A stretch of DNA of 64,000 nt from Alitta virens (GCA_932294295.1 OW028580.1:14759102-14823101); one strand, 5' to 3'. Positions 34,367-45,560 are shown, counted from the stretch's first letter. Made by a program: numbers and translations. The notes: a model not told the origin generated them from the letters alone.

Positions 34367-35135
34367 GATTAGGCTGTGCGATTGCTTTCATGAGCTGGTC
34401 AATCCTTGCTGCTGGACTATGTCAGCTAATTTGGAGCTTGATGCAGAAGAATGATCACCAATATTCTTCCTCTTCTTGAAGGGACCACACTTGGTTGGCG
34501 CTGGGAAGACTGGACTTGGCTCAATGTAAATTTCTTCAACTTCTTCCACTTCCTCAGGCCCAGAATCTGCCTGCCCTGCACTGGAACTGTCATCCAAGTT
34601 GGGCAGTTGCTCCTTTGTCTTCTTTAGGTTGACAGCTTGACGAGATGGCACCCTGGAGATGTGTTGCTCAAGGAACCCAAAGTTGGCGATAATCCACTTC
34701 TCCTTCTCTGTCGGATTTCTCTTGGCTGTACCGGAAGGACCCTGCTTGATGACCTTCCCAGCACTGGTTCTGATAGACTCCAGCCAGGTCTTCAACTGTA
34801 GCCCAGTACAGGGTACACTGAGGGTCTGTGCCTTGTCCTCGATGAGCCTCATCTTCCTCTGATGATCCTTGTAGTCACGTCTGCTCCTGTCATAGAATAT
34901 GTCATTCTCCCGGTACCAGTCAGCAATTTCTTGCTCATCATTGGGAGGTAGAAAAAGCTTCTCAGTCTTTCTTCTTGGCTTCTTCTGAGATGCAGCAGGA
35001 GCAGTGGCAGAGGAGGCCTGGGTGGCAGGAAATTGACTGGCCTCACTATCATCATCTTCTTCTTGGGTGTCTCTCTTTTCCTTGTCTACATCAAAGTCTG
35101 GATCTCTGTTGCTGTCATCCATGTCAACATCAGAA

Positions 35136-35320
35136 GACTTGGCAGAAGAATTGGCAGGATACTTGGCAGAAGACTTGGCAGGATACTTGGCAGAAGACTT
35201 GGCAGAAGACCTGGCAGGAGACTTGGCAGGAGACCTGGCAGGAGATGTGGCAGGAGACCTGGCAGGAGACTTGGGAGGAGACCTGGCAGGAGACCTTGCA
35301 GGAGATGTGGCAGTAGCGTG
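35136..35320 (-). repeat. 12-bp coding minisatellite (Ser-Pro-Ala-Arg/Lys)
   Basis: About 14 tandem 12-base units (plus strand CTTGGCAGGAGA and variants) inside the accessory gene. Variants encode SPAR, SPAK, SSAK and YPAK. It keeps the reading frame because the unit is a multiple of three. Confidence 0.9.
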
Positions 35321-36159
35321 ATAAGTAGAACTGGCAGGACTAGCAGGAGCTGCAGGAACACTGGATTCTTCAGACTCAAACAATTCTTCCCCAGAGGCAA
35401 GTGCAGAAGAAGAGCCTTCTTCTTTCCAAGATTGCATCTCTTCTTGGGTCCCATGGTGAAATGGTAAAGTTGAAACAGCAAACAGGAACAGCACCAGCAG
35501 CAGAGAAGAATACGGCGAGGTCGATCAGTTTCTGTCAAAGGCAGAGGTGTGAATGAAGTTTGCGTCACTGCGACTGATTATATACTGCTGGCCGAGGTCA
35601 CGTGACGAGCCAACCGGCCCTGCAACCGTCGTTCACCTAGCAGCCGGTGACTTACTCGTGGCACACGTGAGTTACATATAGTGTACGTAGGTATTGACTT
35701 TTCTATACGTAGAAACCGGTGACTTATCCATGGTACACATAGAAGCCGACGGTTTAATCTTCGCACACATACCTCTCCCGCCGGGTTCTTGACACCCACG
35801 TATGAGACAGTTAACCAGCCGGCTTCTACGAGTGTCTCACATGTGACTTGGCATATGTCATGAGTGCCTCTACGGCAACGACGGCTTCACTATGGTTGCT
35901 AACTACCCGCAAGTTTTCTACGGAAGTTTTGAACATGAGCAAAACATCCGTCGATTTTGGCGGTTGTTCTCAGTTCGGGGACGACTGCTAGGAATCAAGT
36001 ATATGTGTTCACCATCTTCTACGACAACCGCCCGATAACCACGGTTGCAGTACGGATGGCCAAAATTGCGCAATATTACCTCATTCTACGAGAGCAATAC
36101 GGCTTTACCAGGAAAACCAGCTATGTGAGAACCCCCCTTAAGACTTTACTGTATAATAA

Positions 36160-36245
36160 TATATAAGTAAGTAAGTAAGTATGTAAGTAAGTAGGTAAGT
36201 AGCTAAGTATGTAATAGCTAAGTAAGTAAGTAAGTAACTAAGTAT
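36160..36245. repeat. (GTAA)n microsatellite
   Basis: GTAA units with GTAT, GTAG and GCTA variants, 20 bases past the transposon end. Confidence 0.95.
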
Positions 36246-36284
36246 TCCTGAACTAATCAAATTTTAATATGATAATGCAAGGTA

Positions 36285-36350
36285 TAATTTGAACCCATTT
36301 TCAAAAGAGCAGGTCCACACCCGAACCATTAGACCACCCAGCTGTACAGA
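36285..36350 (-). mobile_element. tRNA-like SINE head
   Basis: The minus strand reads GGTGGTCTAATGGTTCGGG (A-box-like) and GGGTTCAAATTATACC (B-box-like). Isolated, with no matching body seen. Confidence 0.5.
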
Positions 36351-36690
36351 ATGATGTTATTTAAGAGATGAAACCCAGAAGCTGGTTACCTGTTTGAGTT
36401 AAGCTTAACCAGAACAGGCATGGTTCCATTTGATGATATTAGCCTGATCAGTAACTGCATCCCAGGGTTTCTAGATTGATGAGGGGGTAAATCCCATATA
36501 TGATGATGTAGGTCAAAGACAAGGTTGGCTTTATTGCAATATAACTTGCATCTTACCAAATATTACAATGGAAGACCACGATTAAAACAAAATATGGATA
36601 TCACAATAATGGAAATAATTTTTAATAAACCTAGTTTGAGAATTTTAAGAATGTTATCATACTTTTGTGAAATTCTAATGTTACCTTATG
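36351..36690. other. unassigned spacer
   Basis: The plus frame at 36525-36737 has no recognisable domain and its end is SINE sequence. Confidence 0.5.
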
Positions 36691-36693
36691 TTT

Positions 36694-36965
36694 TTATCTC
36701 AATGCTACTGGGTCTTAAGCTAAGTAAGCTTATGTGACCAGCTGCCAGAGGCAGATGTAATGATGAGATGATAAGGCTTGGAGTCCACACCATGTTACAC
36801 ATTTACCCATGGGTGGGTCTTTTAGTTGCCTCAGCATAGACACAGAGTACGAGGCACCTCCAATTTTACGTCTCATGTGATCGACATCCAGCTGGGATGT
36901 AGCTCATGAAGAGTACCCGGGCCTGGGATTAAACCCGGGTCCAGGGACTTTCAACAGCGCTGGCC
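36694..36965 (-). mobile_element. SINE family A, tRNA-headed copy
   Basis: Minus orientation: ends with CAATGCTACTGGGTCTTAAG, body CAGCTGCCAGAGGCAGATGT, CCATGGGTGGGTCTTTTAG and CTCAGCATAGACACAGAGTA, and a B-box region GGGCCTGGGATTAAACCCGG. Copies at 30128 and 61217 share the same order. Confidence 0.85.
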
Positions 36966-37485
36966 AATTATTATTATTTCAACTTTTATTGCCCTGATGC
37001 TTAATTGCTTAAAATGACGATTTCAAAGGCCAACTAAGCGAAAACCTGTGAAATCTGAGGAAATACGGACTTTCATTAGGGCATGCTCAACTTGCAAATT
37101 CCGAGTGTCCTCTCCTTCTCTAATTCCTCCAAGGTAGGACTTATCATTGCCTGCTTAGTTGGCCCTAAGCAGCCATTTGAGTGATTTTGGCCGCCATCTT
37201 GGATTTCACCCCTTTATCTTAGAAATATTTTTTGGAGCTTAGGCTCATTAAAAACAGCACCAAAAACTGAGGGGGTGCACCAAATTTCATAGCTTTGTCC
37301 ACTCAGTAATGATTTTCATGCCAAGAGCCTCCACTAAATGTGGAATTGACGGATATCTTAACGATTAGGCCACCTACCCTTATTATGATTGATTGCATGC
37401 TACTCTTTGTGCTAGTTGCACAATGCTAGACATAAAATTTATCACATCATCACCTTTGCCTCCGGTGGCATTTTCCAACGTATAT
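36966..37485. other. unassigned spacer
   Basis: No gene recognised. CTTAATTGCTTAAAATGACG and GGCCAACTAAGCG hint at an old repeat but no second copy was found. Confidence 0.5.
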
Positions 37486-37640
37486 GATAGATAGATAAAT
37501 AGATAAATAGGAAAATAGCTAGGAAGATAGATCGATAAATGAAGGATAGATAGATAGATAGATAGATAGTAGGTAGATAGATAGTTAGATAGATGGGTGG
37601 ATAGATGGATGGATAGATAGATAGATAGATAGATGGATAA
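37486..37640. repeat. (GATA)n microsatellite
   Basis: GATA units with GATG, GTTA and AATA interruptions. The Leu/Ser/Ile/Tyr minus frame is an artefact. Confidence 0.95.
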
Positions 37641-37704
37641 ATTTGCTTGGATGATTAATGTTTTGTGTAGTTGCATTGATAGGCATGATTAACATAATAA
37701 CATC

Positions 37705-37775
37705 TCATGAACCTTGAAAGTCAGTATTCGAACCCAGGACCTTCACACTAACTTCACAGGTCCTGCAAATCCCTC
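37705..37775 (-). mobile_element. tRNA-like SINE head
   Basis: The minus strand carries a B-box-like GGTCCTGGGTTCGAATACTG. The A-box side is poor. No body match found. Confidence 0.4.
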
Positions 37776-38111
37776 CATGACCATTGTTCAGAACACAGAT
37801 AATCCTGTGTGACAATAGGAATACCTTCCTCAAGGTTTTGAAAATTCTTTCAAAAAGTTTGCCTTCTCTTCCATTATCATTGTCACAAGAATGGAACAAC
37901 TCTCTTCAATGTATAGCACAAGAAAAGGAAAACCTTCAATGAAACTTCTCTTTTTATTGAAAGAAATCTGCATTCGATTAAAATGGCCTCCGAGGCAAAT
38001 GGAATTGTACAGTGAATAATGGAGGCACAATGTGTACAGTTCAGTTCAAGAACTAAGTTATTTTTTATTCTATTTTAATGCTAAGGCCATATCAATAACT
38101 TAACAATATTT
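37776..38111. other. unassigned spacer
   Basis: Two minus-strand short frames (37705-37899, 37830-38030) lack recognisable features. Confidence 0.5.
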
Positions 38112-38232
38112 AGCGGATAGTGAGGAATCCAACATAGAGTTTTGTTGGATGAGGAAAGGTTATGCCGCGGCCAACATTACTTTTCCGAATATGCTGGATA
38201 ACAATGAAGCATTCTGATTGGCTCACCTCAGC
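38112..38232 (+). repeat. dispersed repeat F, copy 2
   Basis: GAATCCAACATAGAGTTTTG, TTGGATGAGGAAAGG and GAAGCATTCTGATTGGCTC are the inverted counterparts of the 31430-31690 copy. Confidence 0.65.
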
Positions 38233-39059
38233 TGATCACAGAAAATAACGTAAAAAGCAGTATAGGCCTACAGTACTACATGCTCATTTGTGTGACTTTC
38301 TTAAATTTTCTACGGTGGTTCACTATAATTGTACAATAGTGCCCAATAATATTATGAACATAACTGAGAATAATATCAAACAAATATTATATGACACATT
38401 TTGGAATTCACACAAAAATGGAAGTGTATGATTTAGCTTGAGGTGGCATCAGATTTTATGGTATCATTCGGACACAAGCAGCTGGACAAATACTCATACC
38501 AGGGAATAAAGTTTTGCTGGAAATACCACGAAATTTGTTATTTTTGTTCGATGCGAATGAATAGTTAGTATGGGAAAATAAATGGTTATGCTTCTGGGCA
38601 CCTTTGATGTGAATAAAATGGACAAGTTACTCTGTCCAAGTGTCTAAAATAAAACGATATCTCATCCCCCAATAAGTCCAACAAACTTTTCAATGCAAGG
38701 TTTCCATGTTGGAAGCTCGTTTGGGTTACTGTGTAGATGTAAGTCATCAAGATTTATAAGGATCTAGAAACCAAACCTTGTACAAAACAGCTTGTCACGT
38801 AAGTTTTAGATGATTAGCAAAGTGGCTACGATTTCAATATATTCATCATGCCAGTTTACAACTTAATGAAGATTGTACATGTAAAAGTCAAAGATATTCG
38901 AATAATTGTGTGTAGTTTTAGATGCTCTTATATTTGGCTGAGTTTTCGTTGTAATCTCAGCTTGGCACTCAGTTGAGTAGTTTCAAAATTGAAGTGAGCC
39001 AAGCGACCCTAAAATTGGATTTAATTTATGATGTTCGCTGTAATTACATAGAAAATTAA
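38233..39059. other. unassigned AT-rich spacer
   Basis: Nothing recognised on either strand. Confidence 0.6.
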
Positions 39060-39235
39060 AAGGAGAAGAGGAGGAGGAGGAGGAGGAGGAGGAGGAGAAG
39101 GAGAAGAAGAAGAAGAAGAAGAAAATAAGAAGAAAGAACAAGAACAAGAAAAGTAAGAACGTAAGGAGAATAGAAGGGAAAAAGAAGGAAAAAGTAATAG
39201 TGGTAGTAGTATTGGTAGTAGTAGTAGTAGAAGTA

Positions 39236-39334
<99 letters not shown>

Positions 39335-39335
39335 T
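39060..39335. repeat. polypurine tract and trinucleotide arrays
   Basis: (GGA)n then (GAA)n, a 125-base run almost free of pyrimidines (39060-39190), followed by (TAG)n to 39335. Such mirror-like purine tracts can adopt triplex structure (general knowledge). Poly-Thr, poly-Tyr and poly-Val frames are artefacts. Confidence 0.95.
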
Positions 39336-40234
39336 TTAAAATGTTTTGCAAATCTATTGGTATAATTCAGATCCAAATTTCAAAATATAATCATGTTTCA
39401 TTAACATACATAATTGATAGGTTCAGTGAGTGTAGCATTTTTTAACTGCATATCTGCTGTTTAAAACAGTTTAAGAAATTATTTTATTTTAACATTGGCC
39501 TATTTGTAATTAATCACAGTGTACAGCTTTAATGCAATCAGCTATCAGAAACATTGACAGATCCAATTTGTAATTACACTGTTTCACTTGAGAAAGATAT
39601 TTGTGGAAAACCTCCATAAGCTTTCACCCCTTAGACCAAAATGAACTATGCCAATTTCCAGGAAATCAGACTAACATGGATGAGTCTATTGATGTTGGAG
39701 GGGGGAACAGTTAAGATTTAATAAATACCTTGGTACAATAAAACCAGGCACTTTTGACACATGGTCCTCAATTCAAAGTTGCTCCATTTTATTTAAGGAA
39801 GACAAATGTGCCATAGCTTACATGTACACAAACAACAGTGATGTAACGGCTAATTTACACAAACCTCAGAAGATTATTTGTAAAACCAATCTTAGTAAGT
39901 ATCTCTATCTCTATGAGTTCTGCTAATCATAGGATATGTTATGGATTGAGATTCTGACACAAACATTTTGGATAATCATATTGCATTCAATCAGTATCAT
40001 CCGGCTGTTGCGAGCTCTCGCGTGTGACGACTCAATGGGAAAATGGGAGTGTCACAGCCTGTAAATAAACACGCTTGTCTTGTTATTGTGACCATCACGT
40101 CGGCTATGAGAAATAAACTATCAATCACTATTGATGTGCCTATTATTGATGGTGAGCTTTGATTGGCTGGGTATGGAGTTTTGGTAAATATGTTCACTCC
40201 TCATTTTGCTATACAAATGTCAATATTTAAATGC
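39336..40234. other. unassigned spacer
   Basis: No gene or clear repeat recognised. Confidence 0.55.
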
Positions 40235-40390
40235 ATGCGGGTCTCAAACTGAGTCAGCTTATATGACCAGCTGTCAGAGGCAGATATAATGATGGGATGA
40301 TAAGGCTTAAGGTCCACACCATGTGGCACATTCATCCCATATGTGGGGTATTTTACTTGCCTCAGCATAAACATTGAGTACCAATCAACT
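40235..40390 (-). mobile_element. SINE family A fragment
   Basis: ACCAGCTGTCAGAGGCAGAT, GATAAGGCTTAAGGTCCACA and GCCTCAGCATAAACATTGAG match the family in minus orientation. The head is missing. Confidence 0.85.
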
Positions 40391-40684
40391 ACAGTGATGC
40401 CTTGCTTTCAGAATTGACCACTATTAAGACCACCTCATTATTATGAACTTCGTGTTTTGAACCTGTCTACTCATTATTTACGTTATTGCTGCGCACATTC
40501 TAGATCACTTCACAAAAAGCGTATAATATCCTATTTTCAGCGGATTTATTCCTTTGGGAAATATAGAGCAAGTTTGAATAGATGACCACAGGTCAGAAGT
40601 GACTGGGTTAGTTCAAAATGAGTTTCCAGGGACCCTCGCCTCCCGAGGGTCCCGAGCAGAGACAGGTTTTGAACATTATTTTGA

Positions 40685-40805
40685 ACCCGAATTTGAATAT
40701 TCCTATTGTATGGTCTTTATTTAACAAAACCTGTATTACAAAGATTTATAAGCTTCAGATTAGAGCAGTCAGATTTGTTACTAATGATTTCTCTTCAAGT
40801 CACGA
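40685..40805 (+). pseudogene. LINE reverse transcriptase C-terminal scrap
   Basis: Plus frame reads IPIVWSLFNKTCITKIYKLQ, then IRAVRFVTNDFSSS. The (P)VWS...I...Q.RAxRFVTNDxS phrase is a conserved landmark just after the reverse-transcriptase thumb in CR1/Jockey elements. Only about 40 codons survive, next to an oppositely oriented LINE. Confidence 0.7.
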
Positions 40806-40844
40806 ATCAAGAAAGTTTATTTACACCTATGCAAAGACATACAC

Positions 40845-41280
40845 TTGTCACATACATACAATATTTTTTATTTATTAATTTTTTATTGACATGTGGTTTT
40901 ACATTACAATAATACAAAACATCATACGTGGAAACATAAACCACCCAGCCCCATAAGGGCTTATTTCTGTTTTCTTGTTTCCATAGCTTTCCGCAAAAAG
41001 TTAGCCAATTGTACCTAATATTCGTTATTAATGAACACAAATTTTTCAAAATCATCATAGTTCTTATATCATTATAGGCATTACATACACATAGTACATG
41101 AAATTCATCTTCTATATTATTTGTAACAGAATTACACAGTTTACAAACTTTGTCTTCCAATGGGACATTTCTAAATCTTCCAATTTCGACATTAATTGGC
41201 AATATCCCTGCTCTAAATTGAGCTAACAATGATCTATGAATACGTGGTAAATTACATGTTACATACTTTTCCAATTAACA
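40845..41280 (-). pseudogene. LINE C-terminal zinc domain and 3' end
   Basis: The 155-codon minus frame (from 41274) reads VTCNLPRIHRSLLAQFRAG, then CKLCNSVTNNIEDEFHVLC, then a hydrophobic tail. The zinc-knuckle layout, with EDE-x-H before the last Cys, is the same as in the 26941-27865 copy, and the 3' end again has CATGTCAATAAAA. Upstream reverse transcriptase is missing. Sequence identity between the two copies is low, so they are related subfamilies and not the same recent burst. Confidence 0.8.
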
Positions 41281-42488
41281 TGACATCTTATAAATATTAT
41301 AATACCTTAGTTTGGGTTTGTTCTATCTAGTAGTTTCCTAATTCTCCCAATATATCTGTTTTATTTTACATATGTGTGGGTCAAGTCCCAAAGCTTACAA
41401 GCTATGGTGGGAGTTGCTAGATGAACTAATTAAATTGATTAACTTAAAGTGTGTGGTACAACCAGCATATCTTCCACGTGTATTGTAAAAATAGCCACTG
41501 AAATGCATAACATTGCAATTTGCAAATATTAATCTTCTTCCATTTATTGTATGTGAGCTTCTGCAACCACAAAACAGTGGCGATAATATAATGTACATCA
41601 CCGAAAAATTAAAGTACTTTAATTTAAAATATGCAAACACAACCAAGTATAGCTAACTTAAGTTTTACTTTTGCAAGTGCTAAAATATGGAATATTATGT
41701 CATGTTATAATAAGGGTGCTACATCATTCAACGATTTTAAAAAGTATTGAAAAAGTCCACAAGATATATATATATGGGTTTATGTTTAATAGCTTTTTAA
41801 TTCATGGTTTATCCAACTTTTTTTTGTTTTAATGATGACTTAATGTCATGCAGTCACTGCCTTGTGAGAATAACAAAAGAAGTGGGTTACTGGTTAGTTT
41901 TGGCTAAACTTGAATATCGGGTAAACTCCAAAGGGCAATTGCCAGAATTTCTGTTATACTACTTTTGCTTGAAATTGTCATAGCCTTTTTCTGGTAATTG
42001 GCTTGCAAATTACAAGTTTTCTAGTTTGTTTTAATCTTGTTTTACTAGCCACAAAACAGCTTGCGTACTAATGTTTTGTTTTATCCATGTGACTCTATAT
42101 TAAATTTCTTTTTATCGTTATTCAACATGACAGTTCACATCATGGCATAGGTATTATTCGCATTATAAAAGACCATGAATTTATATTAGCACTATTGGTG
42201 GTCTTCATGATGAAGTTTCACTGTTAATCTACATTTTGTTTTGAGCGAAACAAACTGGTTCAGATGTTTACAGCAGTTACCATGGTAACTAATCTGTACC
42301 CAGAGAATGGTCAACAACTCCCTCAAGACCAACGTGAGGATAGTTTAGCTGTAGGGCACTTTCCCTTAAAGCTAATGGCTTTTGGCACCTTACAAGCGAT
42401 TCATCATTTTTCTCTCATTGCAATTACAGCGAAGGATAACATGCTCGATTGGCTCATTGTTGAATCTGCTTTAATACTGTCTGTGCTA
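41281..42488. other. unassigned spacer
   Basis: The minus frame 41395-41646 does not resemble LINE protein. No other feature seen. Confidence 0.55.
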
Positions 42489-42698
42489 TTGGCTCAGTGT
42501 TGGCTCAGTGTTGGCTCACCATTGGCTCACTGTTGGCTCTCTGTTGGTTCGCTGCTGGCTCACTGTTGGCTCGCTGTTGGTTCGCTGTTGGCTCTCTGTT
42601 GGCTCACTGTTGGTTCGCTGTTGGCTCTCTGTTGGCTCGCTGTTGGCTCACTGTTGGTTCGCTGTTGGCTCACTGTTGGCTTGCTGTTGGCTCGCTGC
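42489..42698 (+). repeat. 11-bp minisatellite (TTGGCTCRCTG), 19 units
   Basis: Exact 11-base phase throughout, with C/T and A/G variants (TTGGTTCGCTG, TTGGCTCTCTG). Trp/Leu/Ala/Cys-rich frames are repeat translations. Confidence 0.97.
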
Positions 42699-42914
42699 CA
42701 TAAAATGATCATCTTTTTTAGCACAGTTAAACGTTTATAAGCAAGGCCAGCTCAAGGTGCAAATGACCAGATTTGAATATTTATTATGGATTTCGGGGCA
42801 TTAAGCTTAGTGTAAATCTATATCAAGGACAATGAGATCTTCACAACTTACACTGAAGACCAACTGGACACAGATGTCAATAACTAATTAGGTCATTAAG
42901 TACCACTAACCTAC

Positions 42915-43130
42915 TAAGTAAGTAAGTAAGTAAGCAAGCAAGTAAGCAAGCAAGCAAGTAAGTAAGTGAGTGAGTGAGTGAGTGAGTGGAGTGAGTGAGT
43001 GAGTGAGTAAGTAAGTAAGCAAGCAAGCAAGCAAACAAGTAAGTAAGTAAGTAAGTAGGTAAGGAAGTAAGTAAGTAAGTAAGTAAATACTAAATAACTT
43101 ACTAGCTAACTAACTAACTAACTAACAAAC
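42915..43130. repeat. mixed tetranucleotide array (AAGT/GAGT/AAGC)
   Basis: Blocks of AAGT, AAGC and GAGT, then AAGT and AACT at the right. A single extra base in GTGGAGTG near 42987 shifts phase. Confidence 0.97.
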
Positions 43131-43200
43131 ATTATTTATCATTTTGTATGAGCAAATTCACAGTTCCTGTATGCATTATAATTATAATGCTTAAAGAGTA

Positions 43201-44121
43201 GGGGAGACGAGGGCAAGAAGGAACGGTGGACAAGATGAAACATCATGATTAATTGCATAAATTTACATAGTTATTGCTGCTGTCACCTGTTGATATATGA
43301 AAGCAATCCAGCTCTTCAGGTGACATCATAAGCCGTATCAATCAGAAAGCTGGGGGCTTTTATACAAGGAAAATATGTACATTTGTCTTTTTCTAAATGA
43401 TGTTGCATCTCTGAAGGTCACTTTCCATCCAGTTTCCTTGTCACAAATCCATATGAATATCACAGAGCCATGTTTTTAACAAATAACATCTCTCAGGACA
43501 AGATGAAACATATCGTGCACATATGTCTGGAGTGATAAACCTGTTAAGTTTTTTTTTTCAGAATGATTCCTGTTATTGGCCTGTCAACCATCATCCTAAA
43601 TGTCCCAAATGATAAATTTGTTAAATTGTTTCACAAAACGAGATTTTTGAAAACCATATTAACCAAAATAGTTCATGCAATCTGCTTAATTGTTGTTTGA
43701 TATGGAATAAATGGAATTTATGTTTATTAGTGTGGAAGGGAAAATTGAAAGTGTTTCATTCAGAAATAGTATATCATCTTGCCTGCGATGTTCCTAAGAT
43801 GGAACACGATTACAAATTTTCTTACTTTTATATCACTAAATAATCTTTAGTTATCAGAGACTATGTTTTGCATACTAGCACATACATGCCTTGCTGACAC
43901 ATAGACTAATTAGCCTAGGCTTTATCAGAGACTATGTTTTGCATACTAGCACATACATGCCTTGCTGACACATAGACTAATTAGCCTAGGCTTTATCAGA
44001 GACTATGTTTTGCATACTAGCACATACATGCCTTGCTGACACATAGACTAATTAGCCTAGGCTTTTAAATAATTTTTACATGTAAAAGCAGTTAAGCGGC
44101 TAATTTTGCCCTCGTCTCCCC
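43201..44121. mobile_element. 921-bp TA-flanked non-autonomous DNA transposon
   Basis: Ends are perfect 16-bp inverted repeats GGGGAGACGAGGGCAA, flanked by TA at 43199-43200 and 44122-44123. TA duplication suits the Tc1/mariner (IS630) group, but nothing else proves it. ACAAGATGAAACAT recurs inside at 43230 and 43498. No coding region remains, so it would rely on outside transposase. It includes a young triplication described separately. Confidence 0.85.
43852..44064 (+). repeat. three apparently identical 71-bp tandem copies
   Basis: TATCAGAGACTATGTTTTGC through TAGACTAATTAGCCTAGGCT starts at 43852, 43923 and 43994 without visible difference between copies. Located inside the TA-flanked element near its right end. 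Confidence 0.97.
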
Positions 44122-44259
44122 TAAATCACCAAATTGCGCATTCACTGTACAATTTGCATTGTACTTTAAACTCCACAAGAATCAGAAAGCAATCACTGTG
44201 ACAAACCCCCCAAGTCTTCCAACCCAAACACTGGGACATCCTATCTTTCTGCTATGCTA

Positions 44260-44480
44260 TTCTACAGGGTCCAGCACAGCAGCGATCTGTGTCGAGGCTA
44301 TCCTAGAGGCCTATGTGTAAAACGCATGGGACACAACTTTGATCTTTGTGGTATCCATTTCGCCTCCAGTACTTTATGTAGTCTAAGTGGTTGATTCCCC
44401 TGGGATGGTTCTGAATACAGCTGATATATGCCTGTGTGCCTTGTAGGACACTTGATTAATCCGAAGATCAGCTAAGATGA
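44260..44480 (-). repeat. dispersed repeat E, copy 1
   Basis: Reverse complement of the segments at 54795-55012 and 58376-58593. Markers are CTATTCTACAGGGTC, GTGTAAAACGCATGGGACA, TTGTGGTATCC and GTGCCTTGTAGGACAC. Possibly one end of a larger element together with repeat D. Confidence 0.8.
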
Positions 44481-44589
44481 CTCACGGTTTTGTGCAGAGT
44501 GGAAATTGGACATAAAGATTTGCTACGGATTGGTTATGTGTACTTTTAAGACGGACTTACATCTTTTTCTTTTTCTGATTCATTGGCTG

Positions 44590-44935
44590 TACGTCAATAG
44601 ATAGACAGATAGATACTTTATTTTGATGGAATGGTACAACAATTATTATACAATTGGACAATTACATGATGTTAACTATGAATTTTAATCGATTATAAAT
44701 ATAGGTCCATGCAGTTTTGTCTCATGTCTTAGCATGAAGCTCTAGTTAAGGTAAAGCTTGGACCTTCTTAATTCTCTTTGTTCAAGATAATTTCTGCATT
44801 TATGTAACATTATTTTTTGATTGCATTTGATACTTGTAATATATAGATCATTTCTGGTGAGAAAGCTATAATCGCTAAACCAGTTTCTTGTCCAAAATCT
44901 TACATGTACAATACAAAATCCTAAGTTCATTTGCC
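44590..44935 (-). pseudogene. LINE C-terminal fragment with TATC tail
   Basis: The minus frame from 44930 includes RNDLYITSIKCNQKIMLHKC, then EQRELRRSKLYLN, resembling the extreme carboxyl end of a reverse transcriptase ORF (aromatic plus basic, before the stop). The 3' UTR ends CAAAATAAAGTATCTATCTG, that is, polyadenylation-like signal and tetranucleotide tail. Short and diverged. Confidence 0.6.
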
Positions 44936-45297
44936 TAGATGTTCAGAGGCAGCAATTAATGACAATGATGATTTTGAATTGACATACTAGAAATTTACAT
45001 CGAACAAATGACGCTAAAGATGACAGGATATCTCTACATATTAAATCATTCAATGCATGACTCAGTGCAACAACAATTGAAATATCAAGAGACTGCTTAC
45101 AATTTCTCTCTAACTCTTTGTTGACTTTGGCCATCCATATTAACTGTCACAGTGGTTCTAACCCCTTAGTCACAGATATAGCGATTAGATTATTGAAAGA
45201 ATTTGTTTCGCACCACCCGATTTTCCCCCTGATGCTACATATGGCGTTTTGATCAGGGGACCAGTGAGCCTTTAAAGGTCAATGTGTCATTAGGGAG
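44936..45297. other. unassigned spacer between repeats E and D
   Basis: The minus frame 44943-45134 is unrecognised. It lies upstream of the LINE fragment on the same strand, but no reverse-transcriptase motif is seen. Confidence 0.45.
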
Positions 45298-45560
45298 CAT
45301 GTCCAGCCAGCTGACCATTCTGTTGACCACTCTGCTGACCAAGGCTGACCACTGGTCTTCTGGGTATCAATGTCCAGCACAAGACGAGTCATTTCCGTTC
45401 CGTCTGTCAGCTGTGCTCGCCCGAATCTGATAGAAGCAGCTAACATTAGGACGTCAAGTCAAGCTGTGTGCAACAAAATGAATGCGCCGGACAGGAGCTG
45501 GATGTCCTGGGTACAGCTGGATACCTGGACTCTATTTGATTACTGGCTGTATAGCAAGCA
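45298..45560 (+). repeat. dispersed repeat D, copy 1
   Basis: Carries ACTGGTCTTCTGGGTATCAA, TGTCCAGCACAAGACGAGTC and AACAAAATGAATGCGCCGGA. Inverted copies lie at 53875-54145 and 57456-57726, and a partial one at 61640-61785. A short frame (SSTRRVIS..VSCARPNLIEAAN) is preserved among copies, but this may only reflect recent copying. Confidence 0.85.

Larger units (their letters stand above)
33934..35454 (-). pseudogene. Harbinger MADF/Myb-like accessory protein
   Basis: In Harbinger systems this second protein binds the transposon ends and aids nuclear import of the transposase (family knowledge). The main open frame (35494 down to 34388, 368 codons) contains an acidic Ser-rich start, a Ser-Pro-Ala-Arg/Lys repeat tract (residues about 64-119), an acidic stretch DVDMDDSNRDPDFDV, a basic KKPRRKTEKL, and a MADF-like helical domain at about 180-280 (EIADWYRENDIFYDRS, DYKDHQRKMRLIED, KTWLESIRTSAGKV, EKWIIANFGFLEQHI). 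A better start is ATG 35454 (ACCATGG, reading MGPKKR) in another frame, implying an early frameshift. A late frameshift near 34390-34400 separates the body from its tail (MMDYIYSECLQLELHTYDD and poly-Gln runs, 34272-33934). A (GGA)n run at 34301-34366 lies at that junction. Confidence 0.85.
32037..36137. mobile_element. 4.1-kb PIF/Harbinger DNA transposon, two-gene copy
   Basis: Terminal inverted repeats of about 64 bp begin GGGGGGTTCTCACATAG at 32037 and end at 36137, with about four mismatches. They lie inside TTAA at 32033-32036 and 36138-36141; the duplication could be read as TTA, TAA or TTAA. Inside are the two genes that define the group, a DDE transposase on + (32534-33809) and a MADF/Myb-like protein on - (about 33934-35454), converging tail to tail. 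Subterminal DNA on both sides is GC-rich. Both genes are broken, so the copy is not autonomous now. Confidence 0.9.

Noticed and set aside
34975..35467. Plus-strand ORFs rich in Trp/Gln/Glu/Thr or Gly/Arg
   Set aside because: Antisense shadows of the Ser-Pro-Ala-Arg tract of the accessory gene.
42264..42740. 158-codon ORF with Trp/Leu/Cys-rich tail
   Set aside because: The tail is the 11-bp array. The first ~70 codons show no recognisable domain.
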